NCBI RefSeq assembly: GCF_022758145.1
Contig: NZ_JAJVDH010000001.1
Span: 62,001 to 126,000, forward strand
Direction: 5' to 3'
From: Pontibacter vulgaris
GTDB lineage: Bacteria > Bacteroidota > Bacteroidia > Cytophagales > Hymenobacteraceae
Length of the DNA: 64,000 nt
Positions 36,243 to 45,393 of the stretch are shown one piece after another. The number at the start of each line of letters is the position of its first letter. Within the stretch, counting starts at the first letter, position 1. The notes beneath the pieces are model-generated. The model worked only from the letters and a program-made list of their open reading frames with translations. It searched no databases and was not told the origin of the DNA. The translations under genes and the position numbers were made by a program.

Positions 36243-36875
36243 TTATTGCTGATCTTTTGCTCTGATCATAGTGCCATCTTCATTAAAGCGGGCAATCGCA
36301 CCTTTTCCTTCGGCATTTTTAAATGTGATCTCATAAGTATAACCTGCTATTGCCGGTTGTGTGCCTGTAGTTGTTGCCGTAGCAGCCGTAGTAGTTGCAC
36401 CTACTGTGGTTCCGCTTGTAGTTCCAGTGGTTGTAGTTCCGGAAGTGGTACCTGTTGTTGTACCGGATGTGGTAGTACCGGCAGTTGAGCCTACTGTAGT
36501 TGCGCCGGTGGTTGTACCCATGGTGGTAGCCCCGGTTGTAGTGCCGGTAGTAGTCGTACCTGTAGTTGCTCCGCTTGTGGTTCCGGTTGTAGCGGCTGCG
36601 GCGCCAGTTGCACTGGCTTGTGCAGTAGCCGGCACTTTGTAAATTTCATCTATCGTCCAGGCCTTAAATGCATCTGCTTTAAGTGTATTCAGAATTGTTG
36701 GAGGCAGTTCCGCCTGGGTTATTTTCACGCGCCCATCGTCCTGCGTCTTTTGCGTGGTTTGTGTTTGTTTCTGTTTCTGTGTTTGCTGCTTCTGCTGGGT
36801 AGTTTGTGCGTTAGCATCCAGTGCTACTGTTCCTAAAATCGCGAATGCCGCTGCAAATACTGTTACCTTCTTCAT
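36243..36875 (-). CDS. Secreted PepSY-like protein with a Thr/Gly-rich internal repeat
   Basis: A 210-residue protein with a signal peptide (about 1-24, ending NAQ), a short Gln-rich coiled segment (25-45) and the segment RVKITQAELPPTILNTLKAD with FKAWTIDEIYKVPA (47-84), which is the first half of a PepSY-like domain. A Thr/Gly/Ala/Ser-rich stretch of about 90 residues (85-177) follows, built of imperfect repeats of the TTGTTTG type. The second half then resumes: GYTYEITFKNAEGKGAIARF and DGTMIRA. It looks like one PepSY-like domain interrupted by a long low-complexity insert. The family assignment is tentative. Confidence 0.55.
   Translation of the reverse strand: MKKVTVFAAAFAILGTVALDANAQTTQQKQQTQKQKQTQTTQKTQDDGRVKITQAELPPTILNTLKADAFKAWTIDEIYKVPATAQASATGAAAATTGTTSGATTGTTTTGTTTGATTMGTTTGATTVGSTAGTTTSGTTTGTTSGTTTTGTTSGTTVGATTTAATATTTGTQPAIAGYTYEITFKNAEGKGAIARFNEDGTMIRAKDQQ
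36345..36623. repeat. Degenerate tandem repeat encoding a Thr/Gly-rich stretch
   Basis: About 280 bp of imperfect direct repeats, mostly units of 12-18 bases containing ACTAC or ACCAC codons and GGT, encode the low-complexity insert in the PepSY-like protein. Such runs change length by slippage. Confidence 0.72.
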
Positions 36876-37194
36876 ACTTATCAGTTATTAGATTGCTAAA
36901 CGAAAGAAATAAGCTAATCATACGCAGATAGCAATTCACCACGATATATTCATATTAATTTCCTATAAATCAATTATTTAAGATTCCATATTTAATATCT
37001 TCAGCCAATCATACTTCATTTCCCGCACCAGGTATAGACTATGCAACTAACAGATCAGGTATACTTAGTAATGATCAGACACAATACCTGCAACAACCAT
37101 CGTCTTCTAATTCACATATAATGTTTAGCACGGCCTGCTCTTACAGGTGCTGTAACTTAGGCTATAGTTCTGGATAATTGACTAACTTTAACGC
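36876..37194. other. 319-bp intergenic region before polA
   Basis: The region separates a minus-strand gene and polA, so both promoters must be here. I see no perfect TAnnTTTG box. One TATACTT copy (37060-37066) and no small ORF. Confidence 0.5.
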
Positions 37195-40035
37195 ATGAGC
37201 GAACCACGAAAGAAATTATTCCTGCTGGATGCACTGGCACTTATTTACCGGGCACACTTTGCCTTCAGCAAAAACCCGCGCATTAACTCTAAAGGTATAA
37301 ATACAGGCGCTGCCCTGGGCTTTACCAACACACTGGTAGAGGTACTTCAGAAAGAAAAGCCAACGCACATTGGTGTAGCCTTCGACTCAGCTGCCAAGAC
37401 CTTCCGCCACGATAACTTTGCCGAATATAAAGCCAACCGGCAGGCGCAACCTGAAGATATTTCTGTAGCCATACCTTACTGCAAAAAAATTGTAGAAGCC
37501 TTTAACATACCGGTACTTATACTGGACGGTTACGAAGCCGACGACATTATTGGCACACTTGCCTGCCGCGCCGAAAAGGCCGGTTTTGATGTGTACATGA
37601 TGACGCCCGACAAAGATTATTGCCAGCTGGTTACAGACCATGTTTTCCTGTATAAGCCTGCCTTTTTAGGCAACGCCGTAGAAGTATGGGATGTGCAGAA
37701 AGTACTGGAGAAATGGGAAATTGAGCGTGTAGAACAGGTCATTGATATACTTGGCCTGCAGGGCGATGCCGTGGATAATATTCCGGGCATACCGGGCATA
37801 GGTGAGAAAACGGCTAAATCGCTGATCCAAAAGTATGGCTCTGTAGAAAACCTGATCGCACACGTAGACGAGCTGAAAGGCAAGCAAAAGGAGAACGTAC
37901 AGAACTTTGCCGACCAGGGCCTGATGTCGAAAGAGCTGGCTACTATACACTGTGATGTACCACTACCCTTTAACGAAGATGCCCTGCGCCTGGATAGCCC
38001 GAATGAAGAGCAACTGAGCGAGCTGTTTGCAGAACTGGAATTCAGGCAGCTGGCGCAACGTGTATTGGGCCAGCCTATTGCGGCCGCCCCGGCCAAACCT
38101 GCAGCCCGTAAAACAACAACATCCGGCCAGGGCCAGACCTCGCTCTTTGATATGGCAGCCGCACCGGCTGCAGTTATCGAAGCCGATATTCCGCAATCGG
38201 CTTTGCAGCCCATGCGAACTATAGATAACACCCTGCACGATTATCACCTTATCGATACACCGGAACTGCGCCAGAGCCTTATAAAGTACCTGTTGCTGCA
38301 GGATGAGATCTCTTTCGATACCGAAACTACAAGCATCGATGCCATTACTGCTAAACTTGTGGGCATGTCGTTCAGCTACCTGCCCGGCGAGGCGTATTAT
38401 GTACCCGTTCCGCACGACGACCAGGCTACGGCAGAAAGTATAGTTGCCGAGTTTAAGCCAGTGCTGGAAAACCAGAACATCGCTAAAATAGGCCAGAATA
38501 TAAAGTATGATATCCTGGTGCTGAAGAACTATAATGTAGCCGTACAAGGCCCAATCTTCGATACCATGCTGGCCCATTACCTGCTTGAGCCCGAAATGCG
38601 CCATAACATGGATGTACTGGCTGAGACCTACCTCAACTATAGCCCGGTTCCGATAACGGCTCTTATTGGCCCGAAAGGTAAAAACCAGCTTACCATGGCC
38701 GACCTGAAACCGGAGCAGATTAAAGACTATGCCTGCGAGGATGCCGATATTACGCTTCGCTTAAAGTTATACTTCGAGCCATTGCTGCAGGAGCAGGGCC
38801 TCATGAAGCTTTTTAACGAAGTAGAGAATCCGCTGGTGCAGGTGCTGGCTGATGTAGAAAAAGAAGGCATTACCATAGATTCCAATGCGCTGGCTGATTT
38901 CTCGATTCAGCTGGAAGGCGAGATACGAAACATTGAAGAGCGTATTTTTGACCTGGCCGGCGAAGAGTTTAATATTGGCTCACCAAAGCAATTAGGCGAG
39001 GTATTGTTTGACAGAATGGAGCTGCAGGGCAAGAGTAAGGTAAAGAAAACCAAAACTGGTCAGCACGCTACCGGTGAAGAAATTCTTTCTAAACTGGCTG
39101 GCGAGCACGAAGTGGTAAGGCTTATACTTGACCATCGCCAGCTTACCAAGTTAAAATCAACTTACGTAGATGCCCTGCCGCAACTGGTTTGCGCGCTGGA
39201 TGGCCGTGTGCATACTTCCTTTAACCAGGCTGTAACTGCCACTGGCCGCTTAAGCTCTACCAACCCTAACCTGCAGAACATCCCAATACGCACCGAGCGT
39301 GGCCGGGAAATCCGTAAAGCCTTTGTTGCCCGCGACAGCAAGCACCTGCTCATCTCTGCCGACTATTCTCAGATAGAGTTGCGCATTATGGCTGATTTCA
39401 GCGGCGACCCTACCATGAAGGAGGCCTTCCGGAACGGACTTGATATTCACGCATCCACGGCCAGCAAGGTGTTCCATGTGCCTTTAGAGCAGGTAGATGC
39501 CGACATGCGCCGCAAAGCCAAGACCATCAACTTCGGCATTATTTACGGTATTTCGGCTTTTGGCCTGGCCGAGCGCCTGAGCATACCGCGCCGCGAAGCA
39601 GCTGATATTATTGAAGCATACTTTACCGAGTTCCCGGCAGTGAAAGAGTATATGGATGAGGCTATAAACAAGGCACGCGAGCAGGAGTATGTAGAAACAC
39701 TGCTGGGCCGTCGCCGTTACCTCCGCGATATAAACTCACGCAATCAGAACATGCGTGGCTTTGCTGAGCGTAACGCCATTAACGCACCTATACAAGGCAC
39801 TGCAGCTGATATCATCAAGATTGCCATGATAAACATACGCGAGTACCTGCAGCAGGAAAAACTACAGACCCGCATGATACTACAGGTACATGATGAACTT
39901 TTATTTGACGCTCCGAAAGAGGAGGTAGAAATTGTAACCCCAAAAATTGTGGAGCTGATGACCAATGCCCTGCCGCTGAGCGTGCCTATGGAGGTTGGCT
40001 TAGGTGTTGGCCAGAACTGGCTGGAGGCTCATTAA
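37195..40035 (+). CDS. polA: DNA polymerase I
   Basis: A 946-residue repair and Okazaki-fragment polymerase. The 5'-3' exonuclease domain (about 1-290) shows LLDALALIYRAHFAF and DGYEADDIIGTLACRAEKAGFDV. The 3'-5' exonuclease (about 345-530) retains its D-x-E site (SFDTETTSID), IGQNIKYDILVL and CEDADITL, so proofreading is probably active. The polymerase has motif A (SADYSQIELRIMAD), motif B (RRKAKTINFGIIYGISAFG) and motif C (LQVHDELLFDA). All catalytic residues are present. An unusually long Pro/Ala-rich linker joins the first two domains. Confidence 0.98.
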   Translation: MSEPRKKLFLLDALALIYRAHFAFSKNPRINSKGINTGAALGFTNTLVEVLQKEKPTHIGVAFDSAAKTFRHDNFAEYKANRQAQPEDISVAIPYCKKIVEAFNIPVLILDGYEADDIIGTLACRAEKAGFDVYMMTPDKDYCQLVTDHVFLYKPAFLGNAVEVWDVQKVLEKWEIERVEQVIDILGLQGDAVDNIPGIPGIGEKTAKSLIQKYGSVENLIAHVDELKGKQKENVQNFADQGLMSKELATIHCDVPLPFNEDALRLDSPNEEQLSELFAELEFRQLAQRVLGQPIAAAPAKPAARKTTTSGQGQTSLFDMAAAPAAVIEADIPQSALQPMRTIDNTLHDYHLIDTPELRQSLIKYLLLQDEISFDTETTSIDAITAKLVGMSFSYLPGEAYYVPVPHDDQATAESIVAEFKPVLENQNIAKIGQNIKYDILVLKNYNVAVQGPIFDTMLAHYLLEPEMRHNMDVLAETYLNYSPVPITALIGPKGKNQLTMADLKPEQIKDYACEDADITLRLKLYFEPLLQEQGLMKLFNEVENPLVQVLADVEKEGITIDSNALADFSIQLEGEIRNIEERIFDLAGEEFNIGSPKQLGEVLFDRMELQGKSKVKKTKTGQHATGEEILSKLAGEHEVVRLILDHRQLTKLKSTYVDALPQLVCALDGRVHTSFNQAVTATGRLSSTNPNLQNIPIRTERGREIRKAFVARDSKHLLISADYSQIELRIMADFSGDPTMKEAFRNGLDIHASTASKVFHVPLEQVDADMRRKAKTINFGIIYGISAFGLAERLSIPRREAADIIEAYFTEFPAVKEYMDEAINKAREQEYVETLLGRRRYLRDINSRNQNMRGFAERNAINAPIQGTAADIIKIAMINIREYLQQEKLQTRMILQVHDELLFDAPKEEVEIVTPKIVELMTNALPLSVPMEVGLGVGQNWLEAH

Positions 40036-40189
40036 AGTATAAACCTATAAGTATAGGCAAGGCTACTGAAGTATAGCTTGCCAATATTTCATCGGTAAAA
40101 GCAAGTATAAGGTATACACTAACTATACTTCCTGAGAAAAAGAAAAGGCGCCTCCCGAAAGAGAGGCGCCTTTATTATGGTTTATACTT
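40035..40189. repeat. Dense cluster of the AAGTATA/TATACTT heptamer
   Basis: Six copies lie in about 155 bp: AAGTATA at 40035, 40049, 40069 and 40103, and TATACTT at 40124 and 40183. This is the densest cluster I found in the window and lies between two converging genes (polA and the SGNH gene) with a terminator. Confidence 0.85.
40144..40173. terminator. Bidirectional terminator between polA and the SGNH hydrolase gene
   Basis: A perfect 11-bp stem (AAAGGCGCCTC with GAGGCGCCTTT) and 8-base loop, followed by T-rich sequence on both strands, between two converging genes. Confidence 0.88.
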
Positions 40190-40201
40190 TACTGTAACAG
40201 C

Positions 40202-41521
40202 TTACGGGAACAGTACTGCACGGTACTTCGTCTCATCCACAGTCGGGATGTTGGCTTTGTACGTAGCGTTGATGTTACGAATGATCTCATTTGCCACAAT
40301 TGCATTGCCTCGTGGTGTTAAATGCACACCATCCAGTGAGAATAAGTTACCAGAGATAAATGCAGGAGAATAAGCAATGTTGTTAATGGTTAGCTGTGGC
40401 TTGTTATCCTTCATCTTTACAGAGTTGAAGAAAGTATTCATGTTTACAAGCGCTAATCCTTTTGCCTGAGCAGCAGCTGCAAGTGCATTGTTAAAGTTAG
40501 CTGTAGCAGCCTGCGCAGTAGCAACCTCTGTATTATCAAGCACCTCGTTATTTCTAAGCGGGTTATACGGGCTGAAACCGTGAGGTATTGTACCTACAGG
40601 AGTTTGCTCCGGCGTACCTACAGTAGAAGTCAGCAACACATAGTCAGCAGTAGTGGCTACTCTTGTAACGTTATCGCTACCTACTATATAAAGCTTGGTG
40701 TTAGCAGCTGCAGCCATCTGAATTAAAGTGGCAGTAGCTTTGGTAGTAAAGAATGGCACACCAGTTACATCCGGGATGTTAATGATAGCACCTTTAGCAT
40801 TGTTTGCACCTACCAGCGCATTAACCATGGCATCCAGGTTTGTCTTAAACTTATCCAGGTCCGAAATAGCTGCTATACCACCCGAAGTAGCATAACTAAG
40901 CACGTCGTTGTTACCTAACCACATAGTAAAGAAGGTTGGTTGCGTAGCAGCAGCAGTAGCTACATATGGTCTTAAAGCTCCTGATGGCGTTACATCATTT
41001 GGCAATAAGCGCTCATAATAAGGGTTAAAGGCAATCGGGTTATTATAACCGTAACCAGCAGTAGATACATCTATCATCTTAATACCAGGTACGCCTAGGT
41101 TATTTACCGGCTCCAGGTATTCGGTATAAAGTAGTGTTTTATTATCAGCCCCCATGCCACGTACGGCAAGCTCAGTTGTAACAGGCTTTAAAATGGGTAA
41201 ACCTGATGCATCAAAACCTGTTAAAGACAAGTATCCTGATCCGTTTTTCTGAGCTTCAGTGAAAAGCGGCTGGGTAAATTCGCCACCGCCTGCCAGTTTA
41301 AACTGCTCAGCAAGTATAGATGGGTAAGAGTTTAATTGGCCTTCGCGGTATAAACCGCCATCGCTGTAGCCGGCAGTAAGCGAGTTACCAACTGCTACAT
41401 ACTTTGTAAAATCAGCCTCGCCTTTCGATGGAGAAGCACCATCTATTTCCGGATCGCAGCTTGTTAATACGGTAGCGGCAAAAAGAGCCAGCATACCTGA
41501 TTTATAGATAAAGTTTTTCAT
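40202..41521 (-). CDS. SGNH/GDSL hydrolase lipoprotein
   Basis: A 439-residue protein with a lipoprotein signal (ATVLTSCDPE, Cys at about 22). The SGNH blocks are visible: YVAVGNSLTAGYSDGGL with the catalytic Ser, a Gly in block II, WLGNNDVLSY and near the C-terminus DGVHLTPRGNAIVA with the Asp/His pair. It is probably an esterase or lipase acting at the cell surface. It follows the FadL-like gene with only 19 bases between, so the two form an operon, which suggests it releases fatty acids that the porin then takes up (inference). Confidence 0.9.
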   Translation of the reverse strand: MKNFIYKSGMLALFAATVLTSCDPEIDGASPSKGEADFTKYVAVGNSLTAGYSDGGLYREGQLNSYPSILAEQFKLAGGGEFTQPLFTEAQKNGSGYLSLTGFDASGLPILKPVTTELAVRGMGADNKTLLYTEYLEPVNNLGVPGIKMIDVSTAGYGYNNPIAFNPYYERLLPNDVTPSGALRPYVATAAATQPTFFTMWLGNNDVLSYATSGGIAAISDLDKFKTNLDAMVNALVGANNAKGAIINIPDVTGVPFFTTKATATLIQMAAAANTKLYIVGSDNVTRVATTADYVLLTSTVGTPEQTPVGTIPHGFSPYNPLRNNEVLDNTEVATAQAATANFNNALAAAAQAKGLALVNMNTFFNSVKMKDNKPQLTINNIAYSPAFISGNLFSLDGVHLTPRGNAIVANEIIRNINATYKANIPTVDETKYRAVLFP

Positions 41522-41540
41522 GTTCAGCTTAAATTAAGAA

Positions 41541-42791
41541 TTAGAACTTGTAGTTAAGGCCGATACCAGGTATGTAAGCAACCGCTTTATAAGTACCGCC
41601 AATACCACCGGATTTATCAGAAAGGTCGGTGCGTTCTTTTTTGTTGATGTACAGGAACGAAGCGTCAAGGCTTAATTTTTCAGACAGGTTATAACCTAAA
41701 CCAACCGAAACGCCACGCGCATCAGCATCCGGTGTTTCTGGTGTCAGGTAACCATCCTGTACCGGAGAGCTATCATAATAAGCACCTGCACGTAAGGCCA
41801 GCGCATCAGTAGCCTTATACTCAGCACCTATACGGTAAATGTAGCTATCTTCGTAGTTACGGGCATTCTCAGAAACTAGACCTTCTGGTGCAGGGCGGCT
41901 AACCGGTTCTTCATAATCGAAACGCAGGCTTTTATAAGCACTCCATTCTACACGGTTTACATCAATTGCAAGCGTTAACTTATCGGTTGGTTTTATACCT
42001 ATACCCAGTGTAAGGGTGGCAGGCAACGGCAAAGTAGCCTCAAATTTAGTATCCGGGAAACGCGCATCAAGTGAAGCTGGTACTGTAAAAGTGGCGTCGC
42101 CTTCTTCTACATTCACATCTACTTGCGAGCGGTAGCTAAGGCCAAGAGATATTTTTTCGGTTGGTGCAAAGTATACACCCACATTGTAGCCTACGCCGGT
42201 TGCATCGCCATCCAGTTCTGCATGGCCATAGTTACCCTGCTGGTCTTGCACCGGAATGCTGCGTTGCAGGTTCACACTACCCAGCACATAAGTTAGGCCG
42301 GCACCAACGCCTAATTTTTCAGTTATTTTATAGCTAAGTGTAGGCTGTATATAAACTGCAGAAAGTTTTAGTTGCTCTAACCCAAAACGACCACTCCACT
42401 CATTACCCCACTTTACAGTGCTACCAAAAGGCGTATATACACCAATACCTGCTTTCAGCTTATCAGTTATACCATAAACCCCATATACCTGAAAAGGAGT
42501 ACCTGCAGGGTTATCGGTTCTGGCTTCGGTATTGCCTGGCTCAAGTGCACGGTAAGCTATTTTAGAGAATATAGCACTTCCGCCTATTGTTACACCGTTC
42601 TCGCGCAGGTGGCTCATGGCACCCGGGTTAAAGAAGATGCTGGCGTTATCTAATGCCAGGCCAGTGCCTGTATGGCCCATGCCTATCTGTCGCTGGCCTG
42701 CCAGGTTTACTTGGTAACCTCCGGCCATTGCAACGCCCGAAAGTAGTGTACCACCTAATAAGGCTAAGATTTTGCTTTTCATAAAACGCAA
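41541..42791 (-). CDS. OmpP1/FadL-family outer-membrane long-chain fatty acid transporter
   Basis: A 416-residue beta-barrel protein with a signal peptide (about 1-23). The N-terminal hatch region GGYQVNLAGQRQIGMGHTGTGLALDNASIFFNPGAMS is typical of FadL. The barrel follows and ends in YIPGIGLNYKF. It is the first gene of a two-gene operon with the SGNH hydrolase and has a good promoter upstream. Paralogues of this family transport other hydrophobic compounds, so the substrate is not certain. Confidence 0.93.
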   Translation of the reverse strand: MRFMKSKILALLGGTLLSGVAMAGGYQVNLAGQRQIGMGHTGTGLALDNASIFFNPGAMSHLRENGVTIGGSAIFSKIAYRALEPGNTEARTDNPAGTPFQVYGVYGITDKLKAGIGVYTPFGSTVKWGNEWSGRFGLEQLKLSAVYIQPTLSYKITEKLGVGAGLTYVLGSVNLQRSIPVQDQQGNYGHAELDGDATGVGYNVGVYFAPTEKISLGLSYRSQVDVNVEEGDATFTVPASLDARFPDTKFEATLPLPATLTLGIGIKPTDKLTLAIDVNRVEWSAYKSLRFDYEEPVSRPAPEGLVSENARNYEDSYIYRIGAEYKATDALALRAGAYYDSSPVQDGYLTPETPDADARGVSVGLGYNLSEKLSLDASFLYINKKERTDLSDKSGGIGGTYKAVAYIPGIGLNYKF

Positions 42792-42823
42792 TTTTTTAAT
42801 TGTAGGGTGATAATAGGTCTAAA

Positions 42824-42851
42824 CAAATATAGTTATTATTCATACTTGCAA
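42824..42851 (-). promoter_or_regulatory. Promoter of the FadL/SGNH operon
   Basis: On the minus strand TTG (42849-42851), a 17-base spacer and a perfect TATATTTG (42824-42831) match the Bacteroidota consensus. The FadL ATG is about 33 bases downstream of the -7 element. Confidence 0.66.
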
Positions 42852-43308
42852 TACCTACCAAGTCGCCTTTTTTCAAATATTTTTTAGATTCAGTCGAAAA
42901 AATACTCAAAACCACATTTGCAAAAAACACAACCATATAAGCATCAGTTAATTACACTGGATCCACAACATAGCTTCTAGCTTTTGAGTTACTATGGTTT
43001 AGGTAACCAAACTTCTTGTTTAACTAAGTATAGATGCATTATTTATCCCCTCTCAATGAATTAGAGGGGATAATGGAAATCTGAATCAGACGGGTATAAC
43101 ATCCCTTTAAAAGGTTCTTTTACCACTGCTGTTTTATACTTTCTGTTAGACTGTACCAGGCTCACGAAGGAATTATTGGCAAGCACAATGGATAGTAAAG
43201 TATGGCCGGAAGTATAAGTTAGCATTGGGAAGTATAAAATAAATCAAAACCTTATACTATACTTCTTTTGCCCTTATCCGTTAAGATACTTTCGAAAAGA
43301 TTTAAGAG
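42852..43308. other. Gene-free stretch between the FadL promoter and the flavoprotein gene
   Basis: About 450 bp without a supportable ORF. It holds a standalone hairpin (43043-43073: TTATCCCCTCT with AGAGGGGATAA, 9-base loop) that is not near a gene end, and several heptamer copies near the right end (for example within 43195-43265). The flavoprotein promoter may be TTTG (43267-43270) with a near-consensus TACTTTCG (43287-43294). Confidence 0.55.
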
Positions 43309-44202
43309 ATGTACGATGTAATTATAGTTGGCGGAGGGCCGGCAGGATTAAATGCCGCCATGATCCTTGGCAGATCGAGACGTAAAGTGCTTGTGTTTGA
43401 CAGCGGCGAACCCCGAAACCGTTGGTCTGATAGTATGAATGGTTTCTTGTCGAGCGACGGCGTGAAACCGCAGGATTTTTTAAAGAAAGGCCGCGAAGAG
43501 CTTAAAAAGTATAATGTAAAAATAGTAGAGAAGGTTGTAATAAGTGCCACTTACTCTAAAGGCGAGTTTATAGTTAACTCCGATGATTTAAAAGTATACC
43601 GCTCGCGTAAGCTATTGCTTGCTACCGGCCTGAAAGATACCCTGCCCGAATTAGAAGGTATCGAGCCCTTTTACGGCAAAAGTGTGCACCACTGCCCTTA
43701 CTGTGATGGCTGGGAATCGAGGGATAAGGATATAGCTGTGTATGGCAAAGACCGCAACGGCATTGGCACGGCATTGGGCCTTAAAACCTGGAGCGATAGC
43801 GTAACCCTCTTCACCGACGGCACAGACAAACTACGCCAGGTAGACCGTGATCTTTTGCACCGTAATGGTGTGGAAGTATGCACAGACGCAATAGCAAGAC
43901 TGGAGGGAGAAGGCACACAGCTGCAGCGCATTGTACTTAAAAACGGAACAGTACGCCAGCAACAGGCTATGTTTTTTGCAACAGGTACCAAACAGCAATC
44001 CGACCTGGGCAACCAGTTAGGCTGCGAGTTCACCAACAAAGGTGTAATAAAAACCCGGCGCCTTCAAAAATCCAACATACCGGGCTTATATGTAGCCGGC
44101 GATGCCGCCCGCGATATGCAACTGGTAATTGTGGCGGCAGCCGAAGGTGCCAGGGCAGCCGTGGCCATAAACATGGAGCTGCAGCTGGAAGACAGAAAAT
44201 AA
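43309..44202 (+). CDS. Thioredoxin-reductase-like NAD(P)/FAD oxidoreductase
   Basis: A 297-residue flavoprotein. FAD binding: IIVGGGPAGLNAAMILGRS at the N-terminus and GLYVAGDAARDMQLV near the C-terminus. A CxxC pair (HHCPYCDGWES, about residue 129) matches the redox-active disulphide. The middle NAD(P)-binding part has the loop TGTK. It is smaller than standard TrxB and is of the single-gene type often named FAD-dependent oxidoreductase. An electron donor to thioredoxin-like proteins is the likely role, not demonstrated. Confidence 0.92.
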   Translation: MYDVIIVGGGPAGLNAAMILGRSRRKVLVFDSGEPRNRWSDSMNGFLSSDGVKPQDFLKKGREELKKYNVKIVEKVVISATYSKGEFIVNSDDLKVYRSRKLLLATGLKDTLPELEGIEPFYGKSVHHCPYCDGWESRDKDIAVYGKDRNGIGTALGLKTWSDSVTLFTDGTDKLRQVDRDLLHRNGVEVCTDAIARLEGEGTQLQRIVLKNGTVRQQQAMFFATGTKQQSDLGNQLGCEFTNKGVIKTRRLQKSNIPGLYVAGDAARDMQLVIVAAAEGARAAVAINMELQLEDRK

Positions 44203-44246
44203 ACAAAAAGGGCAGAACCATTTAGTTGGCTCTGCCCTTTTTGTTT
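44201..44246. terminator. Bidirectional terminator after the flavoprotein gene
   Basis: A 16-bp perfect stem (44201-44216 with 44231-44246; arm includes AAAGGGCAGA) with A- and T-runs, overlapping the stop codon and separating converging genes. Confidence 0.9.
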
Positions 44247-44259
44247 TTGCTTTACCTGC

Positions 44260-45102
44260 TTAACCGGCCTGCGACAGTTGCCCGCTTTTAGAATCTTCTA
44301 CGTTCATACTTATAGGCTGGAAGAGGTGCTCTTTCAGGCAATACCTGTAATCTTCCACCAACAAGTGCATTGCCAGGTTTTCTACCGCAATAGGCTCATT
44401 TTCCTTTACCAGCCTGGTGTTAGAATACCGGATATTGCTGCCGTCTATAATTGTTACCACACCTGGCCCAAATACCTCTATCTGGTCGCCGTCTTTGATA
44501 ATTATGCCTGTTTCTTCGCTTAAGCCTACACCGGTATAATCCGGATTGTGCGCCACGGCATGCGCTAAACGGCCAAAGCGCCCACGTTCGGCAAAGTGCG
44601 TATCGATGTATACATTTTTGATAAAACCGAATCCGCTGGTAGTTTTCATTTCGCCTTTAATTAGCGAGTAGTGCCCGTAACCATCGTAGATCATATAATC
44701 AGACATAACGGCTGCACCGGCACTTGTACCCGAAATAATAATGTCTTCTTCGTGATAGCGGCGAAGCATGATCTTAAGCAGCTCGGTATGGCCCAGAAAC
44801 TGAGCAAGGCGTACCTGGTCTCCGCCGGTAAAAAAAATTACATCGGCCTTACTGATGCGTTCCAGATATTCAGGTTTATCAGCTTCGTTATCTTCATCTA
44901 TGTGCATAAACTGTACGCTGCTGCACCCCAGTTCCTCAAAAGCCTCTTTATAAGCATTGCCAGACTCTTCAGGCAGTTTTGTAGCTGTAGCAATTACTTC
45001 TATGTTCGAATGGATATTACATATTTCGGAACGAATCAGCTTGATCAGGCCATCGTCATCGCCGCCACCCAACGCAATTAACTTTCCTTTTATTTTACTC
45101 AT
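44260..45102 (-). CDS. Cyanophycinase (peptidase S51 family)
   Basis: A 280-residue serine peptidase-type protein that would break the arginine-aspartate polymer cyanophycin. The nucleophile elbow appears as IISGTSAGAAVMSD with Ser near residue 150. GGGDDDG near residue 13 and FFTGGDQVRLAQFLG near 92 are other family blocks. No cyanophycin synthetase (CphA) is in the window, so it may act on imported polymer, or on another substrate; S51 also contains aspartyl dipeptidase (PepE). Length favours cyanophycinase. Confidence 0.85.
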   Translation of the reverse strand: MSKIKGKLIALGGGDDDGLIKLIRSEICNIHSNIEVIATATKLPEESGNAYKEAFEELGCSSVQFMHIDEDNEADKPEYLERISKADVIFFTGGDQVRLAQFLGHTELLKIMLRRYHEEDIIISGTSAGAAVMSDYMIYDGYGHYSLIKGEMKTTSGFGFIKNVYIDTHFAERGRFGRLAHAVAHNPDYTGVGLSEETGIIIKDGDQIEVFGPGVVTIIDGSNIRYSNTRLVKENEPIAVENLAMHLLVEDYRYCLKEHLFQPISMNVEDSKSGQLSQAG

Positions 45103-45126
45103 ATTCAGCTATCCTTAACTAAAATT

Positions 45127-45140
45127 TATACTTTATACTT
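45127..45140. repeat. Perfect tandem duplication of TATACTT
   Basis: Two copies of the window's heptamer abut directly (45127-45133 and 45134-45140) upstream of the cyanophycinase start. Confidence 0.8.
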
Positions 45141-45217
45141 TGCCTGTTACTTTAAGTTTAAAACAGACCCGCCTGCAACTATAAAGCCCAAAAAACTACT
45201 ATTTAACAGGCTAAAAA

Positions 45218-45229
45218 GAACATTTGTTC
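45218..45229. promoter_or_regulatory. GAACA-TT-TGTTC dyad
   Basis: A 12-bp dyad of two 5-base arms around TT. The same half-sites (GAACA/TGTTC) recur, in opposite order, in two larger dyads about 180-215 bp to the right. It could be another binding site or chance. Confidence 0.35.
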
Positions 45230-45329
45230 ATCCTATTTCAGATGCTGTAACCTATACTATACATTCCAATAAAGTACACGATGCTTTAGAAGAATAGCCC
45301 CGCTGATGCTACACTATTGAATAAAGAAA

Positions 45330-45347
45330 GAGCCATATTGGTGGCTC
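45330..45347 (-). terminator. Possible weak terminator (minus strand)
   Basis: A 6-bp stem (GAGCCA with TGGCTC) whose minus-strand continuation is TTTCTTTATT. No minus-strand gene ends here, so either it ends a small transcript or it is not real. Confidence 0.3.
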
Positions 45348-45393
45348 CGATAAACACCAATAGCTTCAACTTTTCATACTAGCTTTTAAAAGA

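Noticed and set aside
45218..45229. GAACATTTGTTC as a Gram-positive-type LexA box
   Set aside because: It fits GAAC-N4-GTTC, but no SOS gene is adjacent and the Bacteroidota LexA site is not of this type with certainty; listed only as a dyad.
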